From NCBI GenBank assembly GCA_902623995.1, contig CACNWE010000002.1:1-64000 (forward strand): a stretch of 64,000 bases of DNA, in the 5' to 3' direction. Every line of letters starts with the position of its first letter. Position 1 is the first letter of the stretch. This document shows positions 1-9,354 of the stretch, in pieces. The notes under the pieces are model-generated. The model saw only the letters and a list, made by a program, of their open reading frames with translations. It was not told where the DNA came from and searched no databases. The position numbers and the translations under genes are program-made. This DNA comes from an uncultured SAR116 cluster alpha proteobacterium (lineage in GTDB: Bacteria > Pseudomonadota > Alphaproteobacteria > Puniceispirillales > Marisalimonadaceae).

Positions 1-312
1 TGCAACAGATACTTCAAGAAAAATTTTTTTTATATCATTAAGATTTTTTATTTTATTAACTATTAGAGATCCATAATTCTTTCTTTGGCATGATTTCATG
101 ATACCAATTTTTATAATTTCGATTTCATTTCTAACATGATAAAAAATTACAAATCCAATAATTTTTGTGTTTGAAATTTTCCAAATTTTAATTGCGTCTT
201 CTTTAAAATAGTTTTCAAAATCTTTTATAGATGTAGGATAATCAAAAATATCTTTGTAAATTTCAGTTAATTTTGATAAGTCATCTTTTTTTACTTGCTT
301 TATATTAATCAT
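1..312 (-). CDS. rimI: Ribosomal-protein alanine N-acetyltransferase RimI (GNAT), 3' part cut off by window edge
   Basis: GNAT acyltransferase expected to acetylate a protein N-terminal alanine (S18 in E. coli) with acetyl-CoA. I translated the edge sequence by eye: it opens MINIKQVKKDD and holds the acetyl-CoA loop QRKNYGS around residues 75-81, followed by a FLEVS strand, as in RimI. About 104 codons are visible and the C-terminus lies outside the window. The ATG overlaps the tsaB stop as ATGA, so the two are translationally coupled; the tsaB-rimI pair is a common bacterial arrangement. Another GNAT specificity cannot be excluded without the C-terminus. Confidence 0.75.
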   Translation of the reverse strand, partial: MINIKQVKKDDLSKLTEIYKDIFDYPTSIKDFENYFKEDAIKIWKISNTKIIGFVIFYHVRNEIEIIKIGIMKSCQRKNYGSLIVNKIKNLNDIKKIFLEVSVA

Positions 313-1031
313 TTTAGGTTAATTTGTGCAGATCGAGCATAAATAGGTTTGAATTTATCAAAAGCAAGAGTGGTTTTATTGATACTAATTTTATTTGATA
401 TTATACATGAAGCAAGTTTTCCAACTCCCAAAGAATCTGGATGTTGTGTTAAGTTTTTAGAAACGTTCAAATTTTCTATTATGTTTTTTGCTATATTAGA
501 TTGATGTCCAATAAATAAAACATCTTTTGAAGATATATTGTTAATAACAAAAAAACTATGTAAATTTTCAACTTTTACAATTTCAATGTCACTTATAGCA
601 AAAAATGGTGATGATTTTGTTTTAATGTCATTAATTTTAAACAACTGCAAGAATAGATCATCTTTTTTACTATCAATACAACTGAGTATATATTTAAGGT
701 TTAAATCTTTGGCTTCGTGTAAAACTGACATTGCTAAGCCAGCAAGGGAATTAACACCTATACTTTTAATATTACTATTAGATATTGTTATACCTATAGC
801 AGTTGAAATTATGGAACGTATTCCTGTAAAACTTCCTGGACCACAACCAACTGCTAAAAAAGAAATATTGCCAAAAGATATTGAATTGTCTTTTGAAAAC
901 GTTTTGATGGTGGGAACAATAATTTCGGACAATTCATTATTATAAGAAATAGACATGTGGCTAAAAACACTTTTTTCATTTAATAAAGTAATTGATAAAT
1001 CTGATGTACTAGTTTCTATAGAAATAATCAT
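309..1031 (-). CDS. tsaB: tRNA threonylcarbamoyladenosine biosynthesis protein TsaB
   Basis: ASKHA-fold protein that partners TsaD and TsaE in making the t6A37 modification of ANN-decoding tRNAs in the cytoplasm. The 240-residue length fits the family. The N-terminal strand SIETSTSD corresponds to the family's ILAIDTS start, and GPGSFTGIR at residues 64-72 is its best-conserved signature. TsaB lacks the metal ligands of TsaD and acts as scaffold. It is the first gene of a pair with rimI. It diverges from a deacetylase gene across a 103-bp gap. The C-terminal half is more divergent than usual, as expected for a low-GC genome. Confidence 0.9.
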   Translation of the reverse strand: MIISIETSTSDLSITLLNEKSVFSHMSISYNNELSEIIVPTIKTFSKDNSISFGNISFLAVGCGPGSFTGIRSIISTAIGITISNSNIKSIGVNSLAGLAMSVLHEAKDLNLKYILSCIDSKKDDLFLQLFKINDIKTKSSPFFAISDIEIVKVENLHSFFVINNISSKDVLFIGHQSNIAKNIIENLNVSKNLTQHPDSLGVGKLASCIISNKISINKTTLAFDKFKPIYARSAQINLK

Positions 1032-1134
1032 TAATAAATTTTAATCAACAATAAAAAAAAGTAGTATTATGTTGATTTACCATATAATAAAATTATTTCT
1101 AATAGAATTAAATTATTTGACTTATGAGGATTAA

Positions 1135-2160
1135 ATGAATTTATTACTTACTTTTTTATTTCTTATTATACCTTCATATTCTTTTTCTCAAATAAATGAA
1201 ACGGGACAAGTTTCAAATGTCAATCATGCTTCTTTTATAATGTATCATAGATTTGGAGATAGCAGATATCCATCAACTAATATTAAAAAAGAACAATTTA
1301 CAAACCACATTAACGAACTGTTAAAACCTAAATATAACGTAATTAGTATCGAAAAGGCATATTTAGCAGTAAATAATATCGAATCTGTAAAAGATAGATC
1401 CATAGTTATCACAATTGATGACGCATATTCTTCGGTATATGAATATGCGTGGCCAATATTTAAAAAATATAATTTTCCTTTTACTTTGTTCGTATCAACA
1501 GATGTAATTGATAACAAGACCCCTGGATATATGAATTGGGAACAAATTAGAACTTTAAGAGATAATGGCGTTACAATTGGGAGTCAAACTAAGTCACACC
1601 CACATATGTTTAAGTTAACAAAAGATAAAATTATAGAAGAATTATCAATTTCAAATGAACGATTCATTGATGAAATTGGGAGCGCCCCAAAATTTTTTGC
1701 ATATCCCTATGGGGAATATAATTTAGAAGTTTTAGAACAAGTAAAACTACATGGATTTGTTGCTGCTTTTGGTCAACATTCAGGGGTAGCACATAAAAGT
1801 TTAGGGATGTATGAATTACCAAGGTTTGCTATGAATGAAAAATATGGAGACATGGATAGATTTTTATTAGCAGTAAACGCATTACCTATGCCAATTTCAG
1901 ATCTTTCACCAAAAAATCCTGTTATTTTAAGAAATCCACCAACTTATGGATTTACATTGTCTGACAAAATTGAACCCAAAAATGCTATTAGATGCTTTGC
2001 AAATAACAATTTAAAAGCTGATACTAAAAGATTGGGTAAAAATAGAATTGAGATAAGGTTAAGTGGTCCTTTTTCAAGGGGTAGAGGCAGAATAAATTGT
2101 ACTATGGCTGGAAACGAGAATAGATGGAGATGGCTTGGAAGACAATTTATTGTTTATTAG
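1135..2160 (+). CDS. Secreted NodB-family polysaccharide deacetylase with altered metal-ligand motif
   Basis: The family removes N- or O-acyl groups from carbohydrates using a metal held by Asp-His-His. A Sec signal peptide is visible (residues 1-19, hydrophobic, ending SYSFSQ), so the protein acts in the periplasm or outside. Motif 1 is TIDDAY (93-98) in place of TFDDG. Motif 2 is SQTKSHPH (150-157), where the first histidine of the usual HTxxH is Gln. Motif 3 is AYPYGEY (189-195). A C-terminal region of about 100 residues, rich in Arg and Trp, follows the barrel and is unassigned. The ATG is preceded by GAGGA (1126-1130). The gene stands alone, facing the Bax-like gene tail to tail with 8 bp between them. 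The substrate is unknown. Confidence 0.8.
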   Translation: MNLLLTFLFLIIPSYSFSQINETGQVSNVNHASFIMYHRFGDSRYPSTNIKKEQFTNHINELLKPKYNVISIEKAYLAVNNIESVKDRSIVITIDDAYSSVYEYAWPIFKKYNFPFTLFVSTDVIDNKTPGYMNWEQIRTLRDNGVTIGSQTKSHPHMFKLTKDKIIEELSISNERFIDEIGSAPKFFAYPYGEYNLEVLEQVKLHGFVAAFGQHSGVAHKSLGMYELPRFAMNEKYGDMDRFLLAVNALPMPISDLSPKNPVILRNPPTYGFTLSDKIEPKNAIRCFANNNLKADTKRLGKNRIEIRLSGPFSRGRGRINCTMAGNENRWRWLGRQFIVY

Positions 2161-2168
2161 TAATATAA

Positions 2169-3146
2169 TTAATAAGTGGCTAAAGAAGAATTTTCATATT
2201 TACTCAATTGATTTTTTGTAATCATATTTTTTACTTTAGTTATATACTCAAAACCTATTTCCGCATATTTCTCAAGGAAATTTGCCATGTCATTTCCGGT
2301 AATATTTTTACCAGCATTATATTGTGATTTTCTAAAATTTCTTAACTCCTTATAGGCTGGATGAGTATTTAAATTCAATATATATGAATTCACAGATTCC
2401 AGTAAATTCTTAAAATTTTTAACAGAAAAATTTGCGTCAAGATTGCCTTTTGGCTTAATTCCGCCATCATTTTTCCATGTCCATTGACCAAAAAGTGCAT
2501 TTCCTTCTTGAGCAAACCTTGACGCTCCCCACCCACTTTCAATTATAGATTGGGCTAAAATTAGAGAAATAGGTATAGTGTTAATTTTATTTAACAATTC
2601 TAATCTTATCATCCTAAGTTCAGATCTGTTTAAATTACTAAAATTAATTTTCTTAAAATTTTTTACTTTATATTTTTTTGAAAGGCGCTCTATTTGATAA
2701 ATATTATTTGTAGAAAATGCAATCTTCATTAGATTTCTTTCTTCAACAACCAGTTCATTACCTCTAAGAGCAATAGGCAATAAAATAGCTGTAAAAACTG
2801 ACTTCTTCACATTTATTTCGTATTGACTAATATTTTTTGGAATATAAGGAAAATACATTCGTGGAATGGGAACTTCATTTTTTACGTAATTCAAGATAAT
2901 TGAAGACCACTTAAATACTACATTTTTATTATTCAATTGATCTGAAGATAAATAATTATCGTTAGAATAAAATTGATTTAATTTGTCAATACTTACAATA
3001 GGATTAGTAAAGTTATTTTTAATAGCTTTAAAATTAAATAATGGTTGTGGTATCTTCCAAAATTTTGGACCAATAAAGCCGATCAAAAATAATAAAAGAA
3101 TAATAAGTAGTAGCAAGGCATCATGGTAACGCGGTAAACTATTCAT
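2169..3146 (-). CDS. Bax-like membrane-anchored peptidoglycan glucosaminidase
   Basis: Predicted endo-beta-N-acetylglucosaminidase related to E. coli Bax, cleaving glycan strands of the cell wall. Residues 10-26 form one hydrophobic segment, so the protein is an inner-membrane anchor with a periplasmic body. The catalytic domain occupies roughly residues 185-315, with the lysozyme-like AQSIIESGWG (198-207, Glu203 the likely general acid) and then FGQWTW. The region 30-180 is poorly conserved and may be a spacer or regulatory part. It is monocistronic between nfuA and a deacetylase that may also act on envelope glycans, though a joint role is only inference. Confidence 0.8.
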   Translation of the reverse strand: MNSLPRYHDALLLLIILLLFLIGFIGPKFWKIPQPLFNFKAIKNNFTNPIVSIDKLNQFYSNDNYLSSDQLNNKNVVFKWSSIILNYVKNEVPIPRMYFPYIPKNISQYEINVKKSVFTAILLPIALRGNELVVEERNLMKIAFSTNNIYQIERLSKKYKVKNFKKINFSNLNRSELRMIRLELLNKINTIPISLILAQSIIESGWGASRFAQEGNALFGQWTWKNDGGIKPKGNLDANFSVKNFKNLLESVNSYILNLNTHPAYKELRNFRKSQYNAGKNITGNDMANFLEKYAEIGFEYITKVKNMITKNQLSKYENSSLATY

Positions 3147-3191
3147 AACATGTTTTAAGTTGAATACATATATAAATAAAATTGAATTTCT

Positions 3192-3749
3192 TTACAGTTC
3201 TGCAGCTCTTACTTCTGTAACTTCAGGAATATAGTGTCTAAGCATGTTCTCAATACCCATTTTCAAAGTTGCTGTGCTAGATGGGCAACCAGCACACGCC
3301 CCTTTCATTTGTAAAGTAACAATACCTGATTCAAAAGAACAAAACGTAATATCTCCACCATCCATTGCAACGGCTGGCCTTACACGAGTTTCTAATAAAT
3401 CTTTAATTTGTTTAATAGTTTCTGAATCTTCAGTATGGTTTGAATTAGTTTTTTTATTTTCAGTTTCATTTATTGCTGGAAGACCACTAGAGTAATGTTC
3501 CATAATTCCTGTTAATATTGAGGGTTTTAAGTTGTTCCATTCTAATTCAGGAACTTTAGTTACAGAGATAAAATCAGTTGCTAAAAAAACCCTACTGACA
3601 CCATCAATTTCAAATAATCTTGAAGCTAACGGTGAATCCGAGGCAGCATCTTTACTTGAAAAATCTGCAGTTCCTGTTTTAAGAATAATATTGCCAGGGA
3701 TGAATTTTAATGTTTCTGGATTTGGTGTATCTTCAGTTTGAATAAACAT
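3192..3749 (-). CDS. nfuA: Fe-S cluster scaffold/carrier protein, Nfu family
   Basis: Cytoplasmic carrier that receives and delivers 4Fe-4S clusters. Two domains are recognisable: an N-terminal Nfu domain (residues 1-90, opening with IQTEDTPNPETLKF, a family hallmark) and the C-terminal NifU-like domain (115-185) with the cluster-binding CAGC at 152-155 and the preceding VAMDGGDI. The linker 93-112 is polar and probably flexible. The 185 residues match alphaproteobacterial Nfu proteins. It has the strongest ribosome-binding site I noticed in the window (AGGAGG), suggesting high translation. The universal stress gene often found between nfuA and trpS in relatives is not here. Confidence 0.92.
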   Translation of the reverse strand: MFIQTEDTPNPETLKFIPGNIILKTGTADFSSKDAASDSPLASRLFEIDGVSRVFLATDFISVTKVPELEWNNLKPSILTGIMEHYSSGLPAINETENKKTNSNHTEDSETIKQIKDLLETRVRPAVAMDGGDITFCSFESGIVTLQMKGACAGCPSSTATLKMGIENMLRHYIPEVTEVRAAEL

Positions 3750-3755
3750 AATTGT

Positions 3756-3761
3756 CCTCCT
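3756..3761 (-). promoter_or_regulatory. Consensus Shine-Dalgarno of nfuA
   Basis: AGGAGG on the minus strand, six bases upstream of the nfuA ATG. Most genes here have weak or no recognisable ribosome-binding site, so a full anti-16S match stands out and fixes this start. Confidence 0.85.
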
Positions 3762-3807
3762 GTTAGATATATAAGCATTAATTTTTTTATTTCTACAAAT
3801 TAATTTT

Positions 3808-4842
3808 TTAAATTACAAAACCAACTAATTCTTTTACTTGTTTTAATACAGGTTCGGCAATTTTCCTAGCATTGTATGCACCATTTCTTAATATTTTATC
3901 AATTTCTTTGCGATCATTTAATAACTTTCTCATTTCAGATGAAATTGGGTTTAAAGTTTCAATGGCCAAATCAATGAGTTTAGGTTTAAAAGAAGAGAAA
4001 CCCTGTCCATAAAATTGTCTTAGAGTTTGGTCAACTGATTGATTTGATAATGATGAATAAATATTTATTAAATTTAAGGCTTCTGGTCTTGTATTGAGTT
4101 CTTCTATTGTTTCAGGTAGTGGATAAGGATCAGTTTTAGCTTTTTTAATTTTATTTGAAATTTCTTCTTTAGTATCAGTTAAGTTTATTCTAGATGCATC
4201 AGAAACATCAGACTTACTCATTTTTTTTGTTCCATCTCTAAGGCTCATAACTCGAGTAGCCTGACCTAAGATTTGTGGTTCAGGTAAAGGAAAAAAATCT
4301 TTTTGATCATCATAAGCAAACATATTATTAAAAGAAGATGCTATATCTCTAGCTAATTCAATATGTTGTTTTTGATCGTCTCCAACAGGAACATGTGTAG
4401 TTTTATAAAGCAATATGTCAGCAGCCATTAAAACTGGATATCCATATAAACCAACAGTAGCCTTTTCTCGATTTTTTCCTGCCTTTTCCTTAAATTGTGT
4501 CATTCTATTTAACCATCCTATTCTACATACACAATTGAGTATCCAACCCAATTCCGCATGTTCTTTCACTGAAGATTGGTTAAATAAAATAGCGTTTTTA
4601 GGATTTATTCCTGATGCAATAATTGCTGCTGTTACTTCATGGATTGAAGACTTAAGTTTAGATGGTTCTTGAGGAACAGTAATTGCGTGTAAATCAACAA
4701 TTGAAAATATTGAGAAAATTTCGCTTTGAAGATTTACCCAATTTTTTATTGCACCTAAGTAATTACCTAAATGTAAATTACCTGTTGGTTGTATTCCCGA
4801 AAATATTCTTTTTTTACTTTGGTTTAATTGTGAATTAATCAT
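3808..4842 (-). CDS. trpS: Tryptophanyl-tRNA synthetase
   Basis: Class I aminoacyl-tRNA synthetase charging tRNA-Trp. The ATP-binding HIGH-type motif appears in TGNLHLGN (20-27) and the second signature as KMSKS (207-211). The reading frame extends 14 codons upstream, but those would overlap murJ by 38 bases. The internal ATG at 4842 lies 4 bases after the murJ stop, precedes the conserved [10 protein letters not shown] opening and gives 344 residues, the usual length. It is the last gene of the mutS-glnD-murJ-trpS run. Confidence 0.95.
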   Translation of the reverse strand: MINSQLNQSKKRIFSGIQPTGNLHLGNYLGAIKNWVNLQSEIFSIFSIVDLHAITVPQEPSKLKSSIHEVTAAIIASGINPKNAILFNQSSVKEHAELGWILNCVCRIGWLNRMTQFKEKAGKNREKATVGLYGYPVLMAADILLYKTTHVPVGDDQKQHIELARDIASSFNNMFAYDDQKDFFPLPEPQILGQATRVMSLRDGTKKMSKSDVSDASRINLTDTKEEISNKIKKAKTDPYPLPETIEELNTRPEALNLINIYSSLSNQSVDQTLRQFYGQGFSSFKPKLIDLAIETLNPISSEMRKLLNDRKEIDKILRNGAYNARKIAEPVLKQVKELVGFVI

Positions 4843-4846
4843 TAAA

Positions 4847-6481
4847 TTATTTTGCTTTCTTAAATTTCGTGTATATGAAATCATATAATTCTTGAGGAAT
4901 AAATTTAAATATTAAAGATGTCAAAATGTACGTAAAAAACCCAATTATACATAAAATTATTAATATAAAAACTTCATTTAAATTAAAAATTTTTATTGTG
5001 TATTGAAATAATTTCATACTTATTATCATTAGAATAGAAATAAGAATTGTTTTTAAAGAATAAAAAATAACTGAAAATAAATTTAAATCTTCCTCTTTCA
5101 GTGAAAATTTAGGCTTTGTAATTTTTCCGTTTTTTACTAAAAGTGTTATATATATTGCTGTTCCTATCCAAGACACAATTGATGTAGCTAACGCAATACC
5201 TACGTGATTTAGAAAACTCATTAAAATAATAGATAAAATAATATTTAAAATTAATAAAATAAGACCAATATACATTGGCGTTTTAGTATTTCCAGTTGCA
5301 AGAAAAGCAGGTTGACAAGACTTCATCATTATAAATGCTGGTACACCTAGGGAATATGCTAGCAAAGCTAATGAAGTTTCTTTTGTTTCATTAAAAGTAA
5401 ATTCACCTCTTTCAAACAAAACTTGTATAAGTAAATCATTATAAAATATAAAAACAAATGCAGAAGGTATCGAAAAAAATAATCCTATTTTTAATGATAT
5501 TATTAGCTCCTTAGAAAATTGTTTGATATCGTTTAGGGCACTTGCTCTGGATAAAGATGTTAAAAGGCTGGTACCTAATGCAACTCCAATTATTCCGAGA
5601 GGCAACTGTGTAATTCTGTCAGCAAAATAAAGATATGAGACTGAACCAAATCCTAATAAACTTGCTAATATTGTATCTACCAACAAGTTTATTTGTAAAA
5701 TACCACCACCAAATGCTGCAGGCAAAAATCTTCGCCATGTTTGTTTGATATGAGAATTAATTACGCTTTCATTATTTTTGGTATCAACTTGTTTTTGTGA
5801 TTTTTTAGAGTTAAGAATCTTATACTTTTTAATCATTACAATCATAAATATAAGTTGAAATAAACCACCTATTACCATCGCTATTCCTAGAGGTAAAGAT
5901 TTGATTGCCCAATAATCACTTATTGACAAACAGCTTAGAATTAAAGATGAGTTTAATATTATAGGTGTAAATGATAATATCCAAAATCTTCCAGATACAT
6001 TAGTTGCCACACCTAACAAAGCGACTGCGGATACTAAGGGCATAAAAATCATTGTAATTCTTGTAAGTGTAATAATTTGATTTATAACCTCCCTATTATC
6101 TATAAAGCCAGGTGCAAGAACACTGACAACAATTGGCATTGATATTTGAAAAAAAATCATTAATAAAATTAATAACAATGTCACTTTGTAAATAATTTTT
6201 TTAAAGTATTTTATGGCAACATAATCACTATTTTGAGATCTCAGTTTAGCATAAATAGGTAAAAGGGATGAAGTAAGCGCTCCTTCTGCTGTAATCCGCC
6301 TAAATAAGTTTGGTAATTTAAAAGAGATAAAAAAAATATCAGAAAAAATTCCAGCGCCCAAAAAAGCTGCTATGAAAACATCTCTTACATACCCAGATAT
6401 GCGACTTAAGGTTGTCAAGAAAGCTGATTGGGTAAAACCTCCCAAGAAAAAAGATGTTTTGTTTTTTGTTAATTTTCTCAT
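4847..6481 (-). CDS. murJ: Lipid II flippase MurJ
   Basis: Inner-membrane MOP-superfamily protein that flips lipid II to the periplasmic face for peptidoglycan synthesis. The family's N-terminal block is clear: [19 protein letters not shown] (27-45), then [16 protein letters not shown] (60-75). The 544 residues hold about 14 hydrophobic segments, and the last two helices are typical of MurJ rather than other MATE-like exporters. It sits 11 bases downstream of glnD and 4 bases before the trpS ATG, within one transcription unit. Confidence 0.94.
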   Translation of the reverse strand: MRKLTKNKTSFFLGGFTQSAFLTTLSRISGYVRDVFIAAFLGAGIFSDIFFISFKLPNLFRRITAEGALTSSLLPIYAKLRSQNSDYVAIKYFKKIIYKVTLLLILLMIFFQISMPIVVSVLAPGFIDNREVINQIITLTRITMIFMPLVSAVALLGVATNVSGRFWILSFTPIILNSSLILSCLSISDYWAIKSLPLGIAMVIGGLFQLIFMIVMIKKYKILNSKKSQKQVDTKNNESVINSHIKQTWRRFLPAAFGGGILQINLLVDTILASLLGFGSVSYLYFADRITQLPLGIIGVALGTSLLTSLSRASALNDIKQFSKELIISLKIGLFFSIPSAFVFIFYNDLLIQVLFERGEFTFNETKETSLALLAYSLGVPAFIMMKSCQPAFLATGNTKTPMYIGLILLILNIILSIILMSFLNHVGIALATSIVSWIGTAIYITLLVKNGKITKPKFSLKEEDLNLFSVIFYSLKTILISILMIISMKLFQYTIKIFNLNEVFILIILCIIGFFTYILTSLIFKFIPQELYDFIYTKFKKAK

Positions 6482-6492
6482 ATATGTAATTT

Positions 6493-9354
6493 TTAATTTA
6501 TAAAATTTATTTGTTTTAGTATTTTTGAAATTGAATTCTTTATTTTTTCTATTGTTCTTTCGTCATCAACTTTAGAACCAAATGCATTCTTTATATAGAA
6601 AATATCTACAACTCTGTCACCATATGTAGACACATTTGCGGTGTTTATTTGAATACCTAAACTTGTTAAAGTTTTTGTAATTTTATATAAAACTCCAGGA
6701 GCATTTTTGCATTTTATATCCAAGATGGTAAAGTTTTCACTTGTTTTATTGTCAACTAATATTCTTGTGGGAGCTTTTACTGCTCTAAAACGTGCTGGTA
6801 TTTCCTCCCATTTAATACTTAACGCTTTTTCTATATCGAAATTACCTTCCAGACCTAACGAAATGTTTGCTACTAATTTTTTTCTTAAATAATCTTCTGA
6901 TATGGGCTTTTTTTCTTTGTTTTGAATGAAAAATGTATCTAAAGCATATCCATCTGATCTTGTAATAATTTTGGCGCTAACAACATCATATCCTGATGCA
7001 GCTACTAAACCTGATATAAGAGAAAAAAGACCATGATGATCTGGTGCAATAACAATTAACTCAGTTGCTTGTAAGTCATGTCCTTTAGATAAATGTATTT
7101 TAAACTTATGTTTGTCAAATTCCATTTTTTTAAAAATATGAAAGTGATTGATAAGAGTTTTTAAATCAAATATTTGCCAATAATTTTTATAATAATTTTT
7201 GCAGTACTGTTCTAATACCTCATTTTTAATTCCATTTTTAGACAAATCCCTCTTAAATAATTCCTTTGTTGTTTCCGAGAATTCAACAACATTTTTGGAT
7301 GGTATTTTTTTTTGAAGAACATTTAGGCTCTTTACATACAAGTCAGAGATTAAGGAGCCTTTCCAATCGTTCCATATCTCAGGCCCTACACCTTTAATGT
7401 CTGCAACAGTTAATACTAATAATAATTTCAATTTTTCAATAGTTTTTACTTTTTGAGCAAAATCTTTAATTGTTTTTGGGTCTCCTAATTCATATCTAAA
7501 AGCTGTCTTGCTTAATAATAAATGATGAAGTACTAACCATTTAACAATTTCAGTCTCATCTTTACTTAAACCTAGCCTTGGACAAACATTTGACGCAATT
7601 ATTGAACCATTAATAGAATGGTCTCCTTTCTTTCCCTTGGCAATATCGTGAAGTAACATTGCTACAAAAAGGCATCTATATGAACTTATTTCTTGTATTA
7701 CTTTGCAAGCAAGAGGAGCAAAATCTTTAAATTTTCCATTTTTTAGCGAGTGAAGATTAGAAATTGTAAAAATTGTATGTTCGTCAACTGTATAGGAATG
7801 ATACATATCAAATTGCATCAAACAAACAATTTTTTGAAATTCAGGTATAAATTTACCTAATACATTGGATTCGTTCATTAACCTCAGAGTTCTTGTTGAA
7901 TCTCTTTGACTTGTTAATATATCCAAAAACATTTGATTAGCATTGAAATCATTCCTAACTTCAGAATTAATTAACTTTGTTAAACTTGTCATTAATCTCA
8001 AAGTACTAGGATGTATGTCTATATTTTTTTGATGAGAAATATAAAAAAGTTTTATTATATTGACTGGATTTTTAGTAAATATATTTTTATTTTGTACGTG
8101 TAAACGACCTAATTCAATGCTAAATGGGTCTACATTTTCACTTTTTTTAAAGCTTAAAAAACTTAATCTCAAAGGCTTGTTAAACTCTGATTCAATAGCT
8201 GCACAAAAAATTCTTGTTAAATTGCCAACTGTTTTTGTTGCAAGGAAATATCTTTTCATAAACCTTTCAACATTTTTATGTGTAATAGTGTTTTTAAAAT
8301 TCATACTTTTAGCAATTTCTAGCTGTGCATTTATTGCTAGTCTGTCATCTTCTCTTTCGGCTCTATAATGAAGATGACATCTTACAGAAAGCAAAAAGCG
8401 TTGTGCTTCAGCAAAAGCTAGAGCCTCATTTTTGGATAAAGCTCCCATTTTAATTAACTTAGATATAGAGTCGACCTTATATGCAAATTTCAAAATCCAA
8501 ATTAAAGTGTGAAGGTCTCTTAGACCACCCTTACCATCTTTAACATTTGGTTCAACAACATAACGAGATCCTCCAAATTTTTTATGTCTTAAATCAGACT
8601 CTTTTAATTTTGCTTCTACAAAATTTAAAGTTTTACTATTTGTAATTAAGGAATTAAATTTAACGTTTAACAGATCAAAGTTATGTTTATTACCTACTAT
8701 AAATCTTTTCTCTAACAAACTTGTCGATATAGTGAGGTCTAATTTACTTTTTTTAATGCAATCAAAAATAGTTCTTGTAGAATGACCAACCGTATAACTT
8801 AAATCCCATAAAATGTGTAAAATTAATTGAATAAGATCTTCTATTTTTCTAGTTTCAATTTTACTTAAATTAACTGGAATAAGAAATAATAAATCTAAGT
8901 CAGAATGAGGAGCAAGTTCTCCTCTACCATATCCGCCAACGGCTATAATTGATAATTTATAATTTATGTTTCCAAAAACATGTTGATGGGTATTGTTAAC
9001 AATTTCTTTTAACATACTATCAATTAAAATTACATTTAGACCAACATTAAGGGAACCATCTGATGTTCTTAAAAACTCATTTCTTATTTTTTGTTTACAT
9101 TGATATAATTGTCTCTTTAGATTTCTTAAAAGTAATTTTTTGAAAGTTTGTATATCTTTACAATTAATTTTTATTTTTTTTAATTTATATAATTTTTTCC
9201 CATTATTTTTAGCATAGGTCACTGGTTCCATACTTTGGAACCAAGTTGCGCTGGTATCGATATTCTCTTCTAATTCAAAATTATTTTTATTGGAGTTAAT
9301 TGATTTAGGTTTGTTAAACAATAAAAATTTATTTTTTAAATTTACTTTTACCAT
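6493..9354 (-). CDS. glnD: Bifunctional PII uridylyltransferase / uridylyl-removing enzyme
   Basis: Nitrogen-status sensor that uridylylates PII proteins when glutamine is low and removes UMP when it is high. Domains in order: nucleotidyltransferase with GGYGRGELAPHSDLDL (about 140-155), HD phosphohydrolase with HDIAKGKKGDHS (about 565-577), and two C-terminal ACT domains starting near residues 765 and 880, the latter with NAPGVLYKITKTL. The 953 residues suit alphaproteobacterial GlnD. The N-terminal 60 residues are Lys/Asn-rich and unconserved. The ATG lies 26 bases inside the end of mutS. No glnB or glnK is in the window. Confidence 0.94.
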   Translation of the reverse strand: MVKVNLKNKFLLFNKPKSINSNKNNFELEENIDTSATWFQSMEPVTYAKNNGKKLYKLKKIKINCKDIQTFKKLLLRNLKRQLYQCKQKIRNEFLRTSDGSLNVGLNVILIDSMLKEIVNNTHQHVFGNINYKLSIIAVGGYGRGELAPHSDLDLLFLIPVNLSKIETRKIEDLIQLILHILWDLSYTVGHSTRTIFDCIKKSKLDLTISTSLLEKRFIVGNKHNFDLLNVKFNSLITNSKTLNFVEAKLKESDLRHKKFGGSRYVVEPNVKDGKGGLRDLHTLIWILKFAYKVDSISKLIKMGALSKNEALAFAEAQRFLLSVRCHLHYRAEREDDRLAINAQLEIAKSMNFKNTITHKNVERFMKRYFLATKTVGNLTRIFCAAIESEFNKPLRLSFLSFKKSENVDPFSIELGRLHVQNKNIFTKNPVNIIKLFYISHQKNIDIHPSTLRLMTSLTKLINSEVRNDFNANQMFLDILTSQRDSTRTLRLMNESNVLGKFIPEFQKIVCLMQFDMYHSYTVDEHTIFTISNLHSLKNGKFKDFAPLACKVIQEISSYRCLFVAMLLHDIAKGKKGDHSINGSIIASNVCPRLGLSKDETEIVKWLVLHHLLLSKTAFRYELGDPKTIKDFAQKVKTIEKLKLLLVLTVADIKGVGPEIWNDWKGSLISDLYVKSLNVLQKKIPSKNVVEFSETTKELFKRDLSKNGIKNEVLEQYCKNYYKNYWQIFDLKTLINHFHIFKKMEFDKHKFKIHLSKGHDLQATELIVIAPDHHGLFSLISGLVAASGYDVVSAKIITRSDGYALDTFFIQNKEKKPISEDYLRKKLVANISLGLEGNFDIEKALSIKWEEIPARFRAVKAPTRILVDNKTSENFTILDIKCKNAPGVLYKITKTLTSLGIQINTANVSTYGDRVVDIFYIKNAFGSKVDDERTIEKIKNSISKILKQINFIN

